64,000 bases of DNA. It comes from Usnea hakonensis (taxonomy: Eukaryota > Ascomycota > Lecanoromycetes > Lecanorales > Parmeliaceae). Positions 1 to 10,903 of the stretch are shown here, piece by piece. The first letter of the stretch is position 1. Each line of letters opens with the position of its first letter. The notes beneath the pieces are model-generated. The model did no database searches, was not told the DNA's origin, and saw only the letters and a program-made list of their open reading frames with translations. Where the stretch lies: assembly GCA_013423325.1 (NCBI GenBank), contig BLJB01000077.1, positions 50,051 through 114,050 of the forward strand, written 5' to 3'. Made by a program: the position numbers and the translations under genes.

Positions 1-907
1 CTCCCACCCATTCGTGCTTGTCTCTTTGACATGGACGGTCTACTCATTGATACCGAGGATCTCTACACTAAATGCAACAACGTAATCCTGCATGAGTACG
101 GCAAGCCTTCTCTTCCCTGGAAAATCAAGGCCCAATTGCAAGGCCGCCCCGGTCCCGACGTACGCCTTGCCTCCCGAACCCTCTTCCCCCACACCCCACC
201 CCCACCCAGACTGACACATCCCATAGGCTGCCGAGATCTTTCATAAATGGGCCCAGCTACCAGTCTCCCGCACTATCTTCACTGCCAAGCAAGCCGCATT
301 GCAGGCACGAATTTTTCCCACAACCCAGCCGCTTCCTGGCGTTCCACTCTTGTTAAAGACGCTCAAAATTTCAAGTACGCAGCTCGCCCTCGCTACTTCT
401 TCGCACGCTGTGAATTATCGCTTGAAATCAACGCACTTGCCACACCTCTTCAGCGCGTTCCCACCATCGCGTCGCATCTTGGGCGACGACCCCAGGATAC
501 CCAAAGGGAGGGGCAAGCCCGCACCGGACATCTACCTCTTGGCCTTAGAGTGTATCAACAAAGACCTGATAGCCAAAGGGGAGCCCATCATCTACCCCGA
601 GGAATGCCTAGTGTTCGAGGACAGTGTGCCTGGGGTCGAGGCAGGGAGAAGAGCGGGAATGAGAGTGGTCTGGTGTCCTCATCCGATGCTGTTGAAGGAG
701 TACATGGGGAGGGAGAAGCAGGTACTTGCGGGAATTACACATGGGACCGACCAGGAGCGCGGCGATGCTCTGTACGAGTCCCGAGCGAATGGGACCGGCA
801 CGAAGAGTAGAACCAACGGGTACCATCCTAGGATGGATGACGGGTGGGCTGAGATGGTGACGACCTTGGAGGGATTTGACTACGGGAAATACGGGATTCA
901 GATCTAA
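1..907 (+). CDS. HAD-superfamily phosphatase, pseudouridine-5'-phosphatase-like (5' end outside window)
   Basis: Frame 1 is open from the first base (LFDMDGLLIDTED), so the true start lies upstream of the window. Exons are <1..159 and 227..907. The 67-nt intron (GTACGC...ATAG) joins phase 0 and gives GPDAAEIFHKW. HAD motifs are visible in order: motif I DMDGLLIDTE (nucleophile and acid Asp), motif II ATSS, motif III Lys in GRGKPAPDIYL, motif IV VFEDSVPGVEAG. This is the layout of subfamily IA with a helical cap, as in yeast YKL033W-A and human HDHD1, which dephosphorylate pseudouridine 5'-phosphate or other small phosphomonoesters in the cytosol. The exact substrate is inferred from family resemblance only. 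The gene converges on the XAP5 gene, with 231 bp between stop codons. Confidence 0.85.
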
Positions 908-1138
908 GCGTAAGCTTTACTGAGTGGACTGAGGGGAGAGGGATAGGCTGGTTTCGAGCTGTAATGTCTTTCTATGTCGGCTTGAATGCAAATTAGAGGG
1001 TAGACTATCTGAAGTCCCAAGCATCATTGCACACGTTATCCTTGTAGTTATCCTGGTAATAGATCGTTCGATACCTTAATCCCAAATTTCTTTGCTATAT
1101 CTCTATCTGTTGGTTTGTGTACGCGCTAATGGCTGTCC

Positions 1139-2414
1139 TTAAGTAAAGAAGAATGCATTACCTTCAGCATCCTTCCTTATGCCTTTGGTGTAGTCCTTCG
1201 TCGGATCGAATTCTTCCCACACACTGGCTGGAAAGATGTGCTTATTCCGCTCATACCACCGCCGATCCACCACTTTTGTAAAATTCGGGTCTGCGTCCAC
1301 GCCTTCGAGATGTCGATCCGCAGGCGTCACCTGACCGTTATTTTTCTGCTTCGTCTTCGAGGGTGTCGATATTGGATCATAATCGTCGGGGATTTGGTCT
1401 GGAGATTCGGACCCATCCGATGGAGCGATAGTGGTCGCCGCGTAGTCGAACAACGGCGTCGAATTCGGACCGACAGTCTTGTTGACAATGAAGTAGTAGA
1501 GCTCGTAATGGTGAGGTATGATGATCTCACCTCTAACGAGCATCAAATCATCCACGCCAACCCTTGCCCATTCTCTTTTGCTGTTGGCTTTTTCGCCGCC
1601 GCCTACACCCAGTTCTGCTCCAACCTTTCTACTCCGGTCTAGGAACAACCAGACGTAGTCGCCTTTTTTGACTTTGCAAGCGCCACCGGGAATATTTGTG
1701 CCATCGTAGAAGACAAAGGGGATAATGATCTCGGCCGCTTTGACGGCTTCTTGCATCAAAAGGAACTCCTTGCGCAGCTGTTCTCTGGTTTGAGCATCCT
1801 TGCGCAGCGCAGACTTAGTCATCGCTTTGGGGACAACGCTGAGATTGGCGTTTGCCCCAAAACGCTTTCGCTCCTTGGGCATACCGTTTCGCGGCGACGC
1901 TGATGACGCTCTGGTGGGTCCGTCTTCATCTGCCGTACCATCCCTTGACGTCAGATCAGCAGACTGGGATTTCTCCATTCCGTCCCGCTCGTCGTCATGC
2001 ACCCCAAACGACAATTTTCCCTTGGCCACGTGCTTCCGTTTCTTTTTCGATGGCTGCCCATGTGGTGCTGAAACACTGTGCTTTGACCATAAGCCCTGCA
2101 GCCGCAACAACAAAAAATTGCATAATCTCCACAACTTACCCGTCAATGAGACCATTGTTACTATTTGTATTTGAGTTTCCAGACGCAGATGAAGATGCAG
2201 GCGCAAAGCGGCCAAAGCTTACGGCAGTCCCTTGTGCTTCGCGCTCCTTCTGCTCGAGCGCTTCTGCGCGTCGTTTTCGGAAGTCGGAGAGGTGGACTAG
2301 ACCGACGGTCTGAGATGCTAGTAGATCGGCGGCTGTGGAAGCTTGCGTGGTGAAACGAGAGTCTGGGGTTGGGGCTCTGGGGTTATCATTTGAGGAGGGG
2401 TTGAAGGAGGCCAT
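1139..2414 (-). CDS. XAP5/FAM50 family nuclear protein
   Basis: Exons (minus strand) 2414..2140 and 2075..1139. The 64-nt intron has donor GTAAGT and acceptor CACAG; splicing gives LIDG-VSAPHGQPSKKKRK, 403 aa. The start is the first ATG of the conserved frame (MASFNPSS). The N-terminal half is low complexity with a basic KKKRK stretch that could serve as a nuclear signal. The C-terminal half is the XAP5 domain: PFVFYDGTNIPGG, KKGDYVWLFLDRSRK, REWARVGVDDLMLVRGEIIIPHHYELYYFIVNK. Human FAM50A and plant XCT are nuclear and linked to pre-mRNA splicing and transcription; that role is inherited from the family. It is divergent from the HEI10-like gene across a 723-bp gap. Confidence 0.88.
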
Positions 2415-3137
2415 CGAGATTATGAAGATGAAGCTCCAAAAAAAGAGGTTGAAGATGTAGTCCCTGAGGAGGCTAGTACGTAGGGCCAAACGCTAACAAG
2501 TTCTTCAACCGCTTTCTATTCAGGGAACGATTCGACCCTTTCAGAGGCAGCTCTGATCGATGTTTACTTTACTCTTTCAACCAAAAAAGACTTATTTGGC
2601 TTAGTTGTGGCGGGAGTCCCCGTTAATGACCAATATCTCGAATACCTACTCAAGAGATTTAAGAGTTGCAGTTCCAGTCTCCCAAGATCAAGTAATTACC
2701 TATGCAAGTGTAGCTCATGTATACATGGAAGGAAGCAATCCTCGCGCGGTGACTTGATTCTCTATCACACTTGTACAGCAATGATAGTGATGGACTAGTG
2801 GCTCGAGGAAGCCTTACAGTTTCAAGAAAGACGAGAGCGTCCAATCTCAGTTTTGTAGCTCATTACCTCTGGATTGCAATCTACACGATTGAAACGGATA
2901 ACAGCATCACACAGATGTTGTCTTTTTTGCGATGCAACAGCAGTGAGCTGTTCAATTTTTGCTTCATCAGAACAGTCTTCCCTTCCTTGAATGTCGAGAG
3001 CGGCAGTGCGTCCTTTCCTAAATCGGAAGCCATCTGTTCCGTCCCTCCTCGTCCCATTGAAATTGGCATAAATATGGATCCCTCCACTTCTTCGTCTTCA
3101 TCTTCATCTATGCTGTTCCTTTGCTTTTGCCAAAGCA
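2415..3137. promoter_or_regulatory. Divergent promoter region (XAP5 / HEI10-like)
   Basis: This 723-bp gap lies between two diverging start codons. No conserved element could be assigned by eye. A minus-strand open stretch at about 2881-3138 is discussed under rejected items. Confidence 0.4.
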
Positions 3138-4596
3138 ATGGACTTCACCCTACGTTGCAATGCGCTCAATTGCAGAGTCCAGCTCACTGAGCGGGCCGTG
3201 GTGACGACTTGCAGGTGTGCACATTTGGGAGTTCCCGTTGCAGTGTGCTAAAAGCAACCCCAGCCATGTCTTCTGTAACCCTTGCTCTGACGAACTTGGC
3301 TTGACTGCACCAACTGCTGGGAATCGCATCTGCCCAGCATGCCGGACTCTCCTTTCTCAACCTGACGACGCTGTCTCTACTTCATTGCGGCCAACCGAAG
3401 ACTACAAGACGAGTGTTCTTAGTGGCCTTAGTCCTAGTACTATCATGGAATGTGCTGGACGTGGGTTGGCCTTCTGGAGCTACCAATCGACACAGGAGAT
3501 GTAAAGAGAGTGATGGAGTTGCCTCTTACCTTCACTGACACTTTGCAGTATCTACCAGGAGTATACTGTGAAGGCAATGACCGAGAAACATAACACTCTC
3601 AACGTCCAGATTGACAAAATCCTCAACGATGCCAATTCCGAGTTGAATATCCTGAGCCAGAAGCTTAATGGTACGATTCGAGACGGCATAAGTTTCTGTT
3701 CTACTGACTGCGTGGACAGACATGCAAATAGATCAGGACCGGCTCAAGGCCGAGAATAAGAACCTGGTAACAGCATTTCGAGAAAAGAGCCGCAAACACC
3801 AGCAGACCCAAGAACTCTATGACCGCTTGAAACGCAAGGAGATGACAGCAGCTACACAGTCTGCAGCGTTCGAGTCCGTGGATGAAGTCCTCGGCAATAT
3901 CCCAGGTCGTCAAGGATTCGCCTCTTCTCACCACAACTCAGGGGCTCCAAGAGCTCACGCTCAACAAGACTTCCAGTCCTCTCGCGGAAATCGCGACGGA
4001 ATCGAGCAATCACATGTGCGACGAAAGAGTGGCAGCAATGAGAACCAAGGTAGTGGGGCAATGATGCCTCCTCCGCTATCACGACCAGGGGCTAACGGAA
4101 GTAACACCTTCGGTTTGGGTATGTCGGATCCTCTGTATCCCACCCCACGGCTTACTGTAGTCTAGGAAACCCTATGCCTACACCATCCAATCACCGCACC
4201 CAGCTTGGCGCTGCAACCCAATCTGCCAGCCGCCTAGAAGCAGGGGTTTATCGAAATCCTGTCAACATGATAAATAGGGATCTGCAGCATCATACTCCAG
4301 CCCCCCGCCAGCCTCTCGGCGGTCTTAGTACCAACAATGTGTACAGGAATGGCTTGAGTGGGTATGGAATGAGTGCAGGCATGAAGGTTGGGAGGCAGCA
4401 GGGTAAGCCTGAATGATCGTGGCAGCAGTCCTCGTCTAAAAATCCTTTGGTGCAATACATGCTGACTGCTACTCCCCAAGCTTCAGGGTCTCGACCCATA
4501 GGAATGACACGCCTAAGTCAAAGTCAACTCGACGGGCAATCTGATCACCATTTCCAGGCCCAACATTATGAACGCGATAAAGGTGCCTACTATTGA
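3138..4596 (+). CDS. HEI10/CCNB1IP1-like RING E3 ligase (meiotic crossover factor)
   Basis: Six exons: 3138..3214, 3264..3500, 3549..3670, 3720..4118, 4166..4402, 4481..4596. All junctions are phase-consistent with GT-AG borders. The first acceptor was chosen because it gives the RING continuity VVTTC-SHVFCNPCSDELGL. The N-terminal RING has Cys pairs RCNALNCRVQ, CSHVFCNPC and CPAC. It is followed by the family block TEDYKTSVLSGLSPSTIMECAG and a coiled coil (about residues 105-200), then a Gly/Pro/Ser-rich tail. Sordaria and mammalian HEI10 are ubiquitin or SUMO ligases that mark crossover sites on the synaptonemal complex; the meiotic role here is inferred from that family. The last exon could begin at 4481 or 4487 in the same frame, and the 3' end is the least certain part. 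Confidence 0.85.
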
Positions 4597-5392
4597 TTTC
4601 CTCCAGTGCTGATGAGGATTCCGGACGCGTTGCTGGTTCATCGTTGCTTCACAATCGATATCCGCCTAGCTTCCTTGCACTACTGTGCTCGACGCTCAAT
4701 GCGAAGCATCTAAGCACTTTAATTTGACTGTACTAGGACGTGAAGATGCCTTGTCAGATAAGCTTGTTATCGCAACCGTGTTACCGCTACCTGAAATTTT
4801 TTGTGACTGCATGCAGGTTTCTTTCAGCTTGTTCGCATTCGCATTCGCATTCGCATTCTATTCTATTCTTTGACAAGACCGTTCGTGACTGTCTCCTGCG
4901 AGTAAAGAAGATATCTCTACTTAGCTAAAGTAGACAAGGTTGGCGCTTACTCAGTCTGGATGCATCTGATTGGGCCGAGCCAGGCGTGTGGGCGCCGCTT
5001 CCGTAATGCGTTGCAAGGATATTGCGCTAACCTGAACTCGCATTCGGTAGTCTTTGATACGTCTCCTTAAGCAAGGTACCTACTCACCTACTTTACAACA
5101 TAACCCAAGTTCAAAAATGATATATCGCACCTATCACACATTACTTAGGCTCCTACGTCCTTCCCTGTCCATCATCACTTATAAAGGATGCCAATCCCCC
5201 CTCCTCTTCTGAATTTGACCAGGAATGAATCCTTTCATTTTGTAGAATTCAAACAGACTTCCAGCTTGACCATTGATCAAACATCTTCATCTATCGTTCT
5301 CCTGATCGACTAATCTTCAACCACGTCACATCGTATCGTTCGCTCTCAGCCCATCAAGCTTTGCTTTCTTCAGGGGGCGTCCCTATCACGCA
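4597..5392. other. Intergenic region with a TTCGCA hexanucleotide repeat
   Basis: No gene is supported. A short microsatellite of four TTCGCA units plus a partial lies near 4832-4858. The 3' part presumably carries the SDR promoter; a stretch with many CATC/TCATC motifs precedes its start codon. Confidence 0.5.
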
Positions 5393-6637
5393 ATGGTTGC
5401 CCTCACAGATGTGCAGTCCTCGAATTCCAGCATCGTCTCCACTCTTCCTCCTGGTCTCGTCGCTGTCTTTGTCGGGGCTACTAGCGGTGTTGGCGAAGTA
5501 TCGCTGAAACAATTCGCCAAGCATGTCCGCCAACCCCGCGTCTACTTTGTTGGCCGCTCACAGGAAGCCGGGGATCGTATTGCAGCAGAGAGTAAGACCC
5601 TTAACGCGGAAGGAGAGTACATCTTTATCAAGGCAGACGTCAGCCTGATCCGTACCGTGGATAAAGTGTGCCGTGATATTAAAACGAAGGAGAAGGCCAT
5701 CAACTTGCTCTATCTCAGCCCAGGATCGTTACTCACAGACGGTAAGCCTATGATTAGTCCAAGATTGCTCTGATTCACGAAGGATCTCTACAAGTACATC
5801 ACCTCAATTACTGACTGCAACATGCTTTCAGAAACCTCAGAAGGGCTCAACTTTGGCACAGCCCTAATAACTTACTCTCGTAATCGTTTTATCGTCAACC
5901 TCTTACCACTTCTTCAACAGGCTACTTCCCTTCGTCGTATCATCACTGCATTTGCAGGCGGTAAAGAAGGCCCGGTCAAGATCAATGACTTTCAGGGCTG
6001 GAAGGTCTCTGCGCTTTCAGCACGTGGCCACGCCAGCTCGCTTGTTACTTTGTCCCTTGAAGCACTTGCCCAAAAAGCACCAGACGTGACTTTCATCCAC
6101 AACTTCCCGGGTCCATTCAAGTCAAACTTCTTTCGAAGTGGTCAAGGCGCGCTGATATCTGTTATGAGTGTAGCCTTCAAGCTCATATCGCCTATGTACA
6201 CCTGGTATTCAAGCCAAGAGTGTGGTGAACGTCACCTGTTTCTTGCAACGAGCGCGAGGTAAGCTTATTTTCCAGCGTCTCCTTAGTCAGGGATCGACTT
6301 TAGGCCGCAAGACAGGTCTTGGGAATAGAAGACTATGTTGCCTTTCATGATTTTCCGAGTTACGAGAGTATGCTGATTTCAGCATCTCCGCAGGTATCCG
6401 CCGCGTCAGAAGGGGGATGTAACCTCTGGGGTACCATTGACGGGTGATGTTACGGTTGCAAGAGGAACCAGTGGGGAAACGGGAAGTGGTGTGTACTCGG
6501 TCAACCTCGCTGGTGAGAGCTCAGGGCAGAAGGTTGAGGATCTTCTGGCCAAGTTCAGGAAGGATGGGTTGGTGGAGAAATTTTGGAAGCACAGCGAAGA
6601 TGAATTCAGGCGAATTACTGGAGTAGACGCGGTGTAG
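5393..6637 (+). CDS. Short-chain dehydrogenase/reductase (SDR-like)
   Basis: Exons 5393..5741, 5832..6258, 6394..6637; introns start GTAAGC and end TTCAG or CGCAG; 339 aa. The N-terminal Rossmann glycine motif GATSGVGE (about residues 28-35) binds NAD(P). VYFVGRS is the second strand, and an acidic/Asp strand follows in IFIKADVSLI. The usual catalytic YxxxK is not present: the matching helix reads YSRNRF. The active site is therefore degenerate or atypical, as in other fungal members often found beside secondary-metabolite genes. No biosynthetic backbone gene lies nearby, so the substrate is unknown. Confidence 0.8.
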
Positions 6638-7569
6638 GTTGAGTCGCTGCCCTCACGCTTGTCTGACATGGTGATTGACGCTATAAGTTGACGTTCTGTA
6701 ACGATTCGGCAAAATAGGTAGAGTTCCACGAAAGGAGCTATTCATCAATATATATAGACTATTCATGGCGTCAGAAAGGGTATTCGGTCCGAGACCCTGG
6801 ACACACCAGGTTGAATGCAGACGTGCGGAGTAGGTGATGCGGCTTCGCTGCAACGAGGTAGTCGCTCGTCCCAATAACTTGTTATTTTCTTCTTCCAAAA
6901 GTCGCATATTATCTGATAGGGAGGGAGGGAAGCCGTCAACAGACCCCCATTCCCACCGCTCAAACAAAAAAAGAACTCCTCAAAGAGTTGGCAATTGTCT
7001 CGCCAGTGAACGAACGTCTTGATGACACATGCATCCTCTTTCCAACTCCCCAGTCCATCATCCCCAGAACCTCAACCCTGCGCCCCCCCCCCCCAAATAA
7101 TTCGAAACCCCACACAATCCCAAAACCCCGCATCCTCGTCCTCCTTCCTACCTATCTCGTACATATCCGCCCAAAAAATAAAAGTGCATAACCATCAACC
7201 CACAATCCTATCCCCGAGAGAAAAACAAAATTCAAAGTCGAAGAGAAAACTTAGTAGCTCGTGAAAATGAACACTTTCATGTTATTCTCCTTTCCTTGCA
7301 ACTCTCTCTCTCTCGTCTGAAGCTGCGTTTTCTTGTCTTTTTTTTTTTTCCCAGATTACATGAGCGAACGATGGAGATATATCTGATATAGTTTCTCGCA
7401 ATTCGGACAATTGGGGTTTAGGTGGCCTCCCCGTGTGTGTGTACGAGTAGTACTGAATTGAGTTGAGGGTGTTGAGAGGGGCACAGTTTGCTCGAAAAGA
7501 TTCATAAAGGGAAGATCTCTATTAAAACGAAATTTTTAATTACATGTACAGACACGCTCGCTCGGATAT
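6638..7569. other. Intergenic region between convergent genes
   Basis: Contains a 12-base poly-C run at 7083-7094, a CT-rich stretch and a poly-T run near 7339-7349. No coding region is supported. Confidence 0.5.
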
Positions 7570-10172
7570 CTACCGTATACATAACCACATGATATACATA
7601 ACCATCATCGACACGAGCACTCCAGGCTCCAAGGACACCCGTAATCTCCCCGCACCCCCAGCAAATGCCACAGGTGACGCAGTCGAGTTCGGAGTCGTAC
7701 CGCTCCCGAACGCAGACAGGATGAGGCCTCCGAGATTCCCACCCGCGGGAGTTGTTGAAGTAGGCGATGAGGCCCCTGCAACGAAGGCATAAGACGAGCC
7801 ATCGATGGCTACGGCATTGGAAGCGACGGAGATGACGTGGCCGGACGCTGTTATTTGGGCCCCTGGCGGGAGGGTTGTGGTTCCTATTATAAAGCCGCCA
7901 CCGCTAGGGGCTTTGGTATAAGAGATGCCATCGATAGCGAAGACGCTAGAGCCGACGGATATCGTGTGCCCTGAGTACGTACTCTCGACGCCAGGTGCCA
8001 GTGTCGTGGTGCCGACAGCAATTCCACCAGGAGACAAATCTTGTTGGGATGCCCCTGCAGTAGCCAAGGCGTAAGACGAGCCATCGATAACCACGGAATC
8101 GGAAGCAACGGAGATAATGTGGCCGGATGCTGTTATTTGGGCCCCTGGCGGGAGGGTTGTGGTTCCTCCTATTATAAAGCCGCCGCCGTTAGGGGCTTTG
8201 GTATAAGAGGTACCATCGACAGCGAAGACGCTGGAACCAACGGATATCGTATGCCCTGAGTACGTACTCTGGACGCCAGGTGCAAGTGTTGTCGTGCCGA
8301 ATACGATTCCGCCACCAGACTCTTGTTGGGATGGACTGGTCGCAATAGCTATCCCTGGAGGAGCGCCTGACTGCAATGATTGTAGATCAAAAGAAGTGCC
8401 GTCCAAAAGCACGAAACTAGAGCCCACGGAGACGACGTGGCCAGAGTGTGTGGTCTGGGCCCCAGGTGCAATGGTCACGGTGCCTATTTTGACGCCACCG
8501 CCCGAGGCCTCTTGTAAGGATGCACCAATGTTTGATCCTCCATTGTTGTCGACTTCAGGAGGAGGGACGGAGCCTGAGACCGCTTTGCCAGGAATGCTAG
8601 AGGCTTGAGGATCGGCGCCGTTTGCCTGCGGCCCATCTGGTGCACTTGACCCTACATTGCCTCCGTTATCTTGAGGTGTAAAGCCTGACGTGCCTCCATC
8701 TTCCTCGCTGGGAGTACCAGAGGCGCCAGCATTTTGAGGGTTTGACCCACTCGGATTGCCCTTAGGCGCTGCAGGCACAGTGTCTCCGGTACTTCCTTGG
8801 GGTGAATTTCCCGCATTTCCCCCACCTCCTACGCTGGGAACAGTGGATGTGCTGGGGTTTTGAGGATCTGGTTTATCTCCCTTTGCGCTTGGAGACTGTT
8901 GTGAATCCGGACTACCCTGTTGATTTCCGGCAGTGGAACCTGGGTCTCCTGCGATTGCTGCGCCCTGAGAGGCAGAAACGCTGGGATCTGGAGACTCATT
9001 TGCATTTGGATCACTCGGATCTTGAGGGATCTGCCCTGATTTTCCTCCCGTTGCCGTGCTAGGAGCTCCAGTCTCGACCGGGAGTTGGAGAGCCGCCGAA
9101 GATTCAGGTTCGGGTTTTGCTTGACTCACGGGAGGAGGAGTTGGTGACGGAACAAGATTCTGACTTCTGGTTAGAGCTCGAGGAGGGTCATAGCCCCCGG
9201 GGGCCGCGGGAGTACAGGTGCTCCAAAGAGGATCCACTTGCGAGATACCGCCGGGAATAGAGAATATTGGACTACCAGCCAAAATATGGGACGAGTCTAT
9301 AGTACGTGGATCTCCGATGCTCATGGAACACGCAGCTTGCGTGACCACTTCGTAATCAGGCGGAGGGTAGGCTAATTCCGTGTAATTGATCGGCCTCCAA
9401 TTGGTATGGTAGCATACGCCGGTTGACAGGGCGTCCGGTGGGTATCCAATAGTCACTTCATCATGAACAGTTCCTATATTTGGTTCCTCGTCCTGGCCAC
9501 AGTCATACACAGCCATTAAGGAAGTGTATATCACGTAGACTGATGGTGAAGTGCTAATAAATGTTAGCCAAATGCGTCCTGCCTAGCTCAAAGGTCCTGA
9601 ATGTACTTACAACGTGTAGTTATCCGACACCAATGTATACGGGGTAGGTTGGATATCAGAGGCGGAGTCCGTAAGATCGGGCTGCCAGTAGACGAGTTGA
9701 ACCTGTGATGTTCCATTAGCGTTCAACCTTTGAAGCAAATCCTCAATCATTGAGACTGCCCAAAGGAATTTTGAGGGCCTGGTGGTCTCGGAACGTGTCG
9801 TCAAAATCGGAAACATACCTTTTCAGCACCTATTTCGCACTTTGTGCAGCATGTTGTCGAAGGAGCGATGGTCGACACAGTTGTAGAACCATCAGAGGTT
9901 ATTGTAGAATACGCCAGAGAGAAAGCCGTAGCATTCGCGCAATCACCATACACATAATTCGTGGAGAAATTTCCTGCACTGGCTGGAATATTGTATGACA
10001 GGCTTAGGCTCGAATTATGCACCGGCGACACTGTAGTGATCTGGTCAGCCTCTAGAAGGGAGAGACAAATGAAAGGTCGAGGAAAAGGAAAACCCCACGC
10101 ACCAGCCGCGACAAATTTTAAGAGGATACCAGCGAAGCAGAGAAGCGTTTGTCCTCTTATAGAATGCGACAT
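7570..10172 (-). CDS. Secreted GPI-anchored Ser/Gly-rich repeat protein (adhesin-like)
   Basis: Four exons: 10172..10103, 10051..9819, 9702..9611, 9553..7570. Junctions give FVAA-EADQ, GAEK-VQLVYW and NYTF-TSPSVYV, all with correct phase. The N-terminus MSHSIRGQTLLCFAGILLKFVAA is a signal peptide. A Cys-containing ectodomain (CCTKCE; N-glycan sites such as NSSL and NFST) follows. Next is a long Pro/Ser/Gly-rich linker, then five beta-type repeats of about 45 residues (pattern GTTTLxPGxQ-xxxGHxISVxS-xxxxDGxSY). The C-terminus ends in a small-residue site and a hydrophobic tail, as expected of a GPI signal. The architecture suggests a wall-linked surface protein. The molecular function is unknown. 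A similar but separate protein lies at 18961-22716. Confidence 0.8.
7793..8356 (-). repeat. 282-bp in-frame tandem duplication inside the repeat protein
   Basis: Two adjacent copies start at 7793 and 8075, marked by the same word gacgagccatcgat, and are highly similar throughout. The period of 282 bp equals 94 codons, so each copy encodes two of the surface repeats. One copy carries an extra Gly codon (IIGGTTT versus IIGTTT). Confidence 0.75.
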
Positions 10173-10903
10173 TACGTTTGATGTTCTGCGGGCAGAAGTC
10201 CAGGACCAAAAAGATAGACAGAGACACCCTCTCGGTGAAAAGCGATTTAGGGCACTGGCATGTCGAGGTCAATGACAAAAATCGACCTTGAGCGAGACAA
10301 AAACGGCATTCCAGGAGCAAACTGTAGCCATTGCGATCTTGTTCTCTCGCAGGTTACATCGGTCAGATAAAGTATGAAAAGATTCAAGATTTTGACTAAA
10401 CAGTTCAGCCGCAGTGGTGCATATAGTTTCTTCACCAATCAATCTTTAGTCGAATCCATCCTGAGCCTACCATACACTATGCAGGGGACGGCGGCAAGTC
10501 GAAAATCCCACCAGTTCCCTGCACAACCCTGTGATGCCTGCATGGTCAGCACGTTAAAGGTACTTCTGGGATTCACAAGTAGACTAGACTGTAGCAGTAG
10601 AGCAACAGTGTCATTTGAAGTTTGAAATAGAGAAACGGGAAGTGGTTGCTGGAGAAACAAAATGTGTGGCGTTGCGCTGGACTCGAATTCAGCTTTTAGA
10701 CTTTCAGCCCTGTAGTAGGGCTAACTAGGATCTGCTATGCCTCGGCCGTTCTTTAACTCGAAATTGATTGCATGCAGTGTGTGCAGGTCGATAGCTTCTA
10801 AGTCCTGTCAAGACCATGACTAAGGGGCAATACGACTCGGCAGGTAGAAGGGTGCAGGGTGAAGCCCACTCATCAACGTTATTCTTAGTATAAAACAAGT
10901 TTA
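10173..10903. other. Intergenic region
   Basis: 731 bp upstream of the repeat-protein gene and downstream of the P450. No coding region, RNA or repeat is supported. Confidence 0.4.

Noticed and set aside
2881..3138. Minus-strand open stretch upstream of the HEI10-like gene (acidic DEDEDEEVEG, then TFKEGKTVLMKQKL), with a second overlapping frame open to 2810
   Set aside because: Reads somewhat protein-like, but its first codon is TTG, no ATG-led exon chain with good splice sites was found, and it lies in the promoter and 5' UTR of the HEI10-like gene.
3217..3263. Alternative first acceptors at 3243, 3254 in the HEI10-like gene
   Set aside because: The acceptor ending at 3263 gives the canonical RING spacing (TTCSHVFC); the others add residues or break phase.
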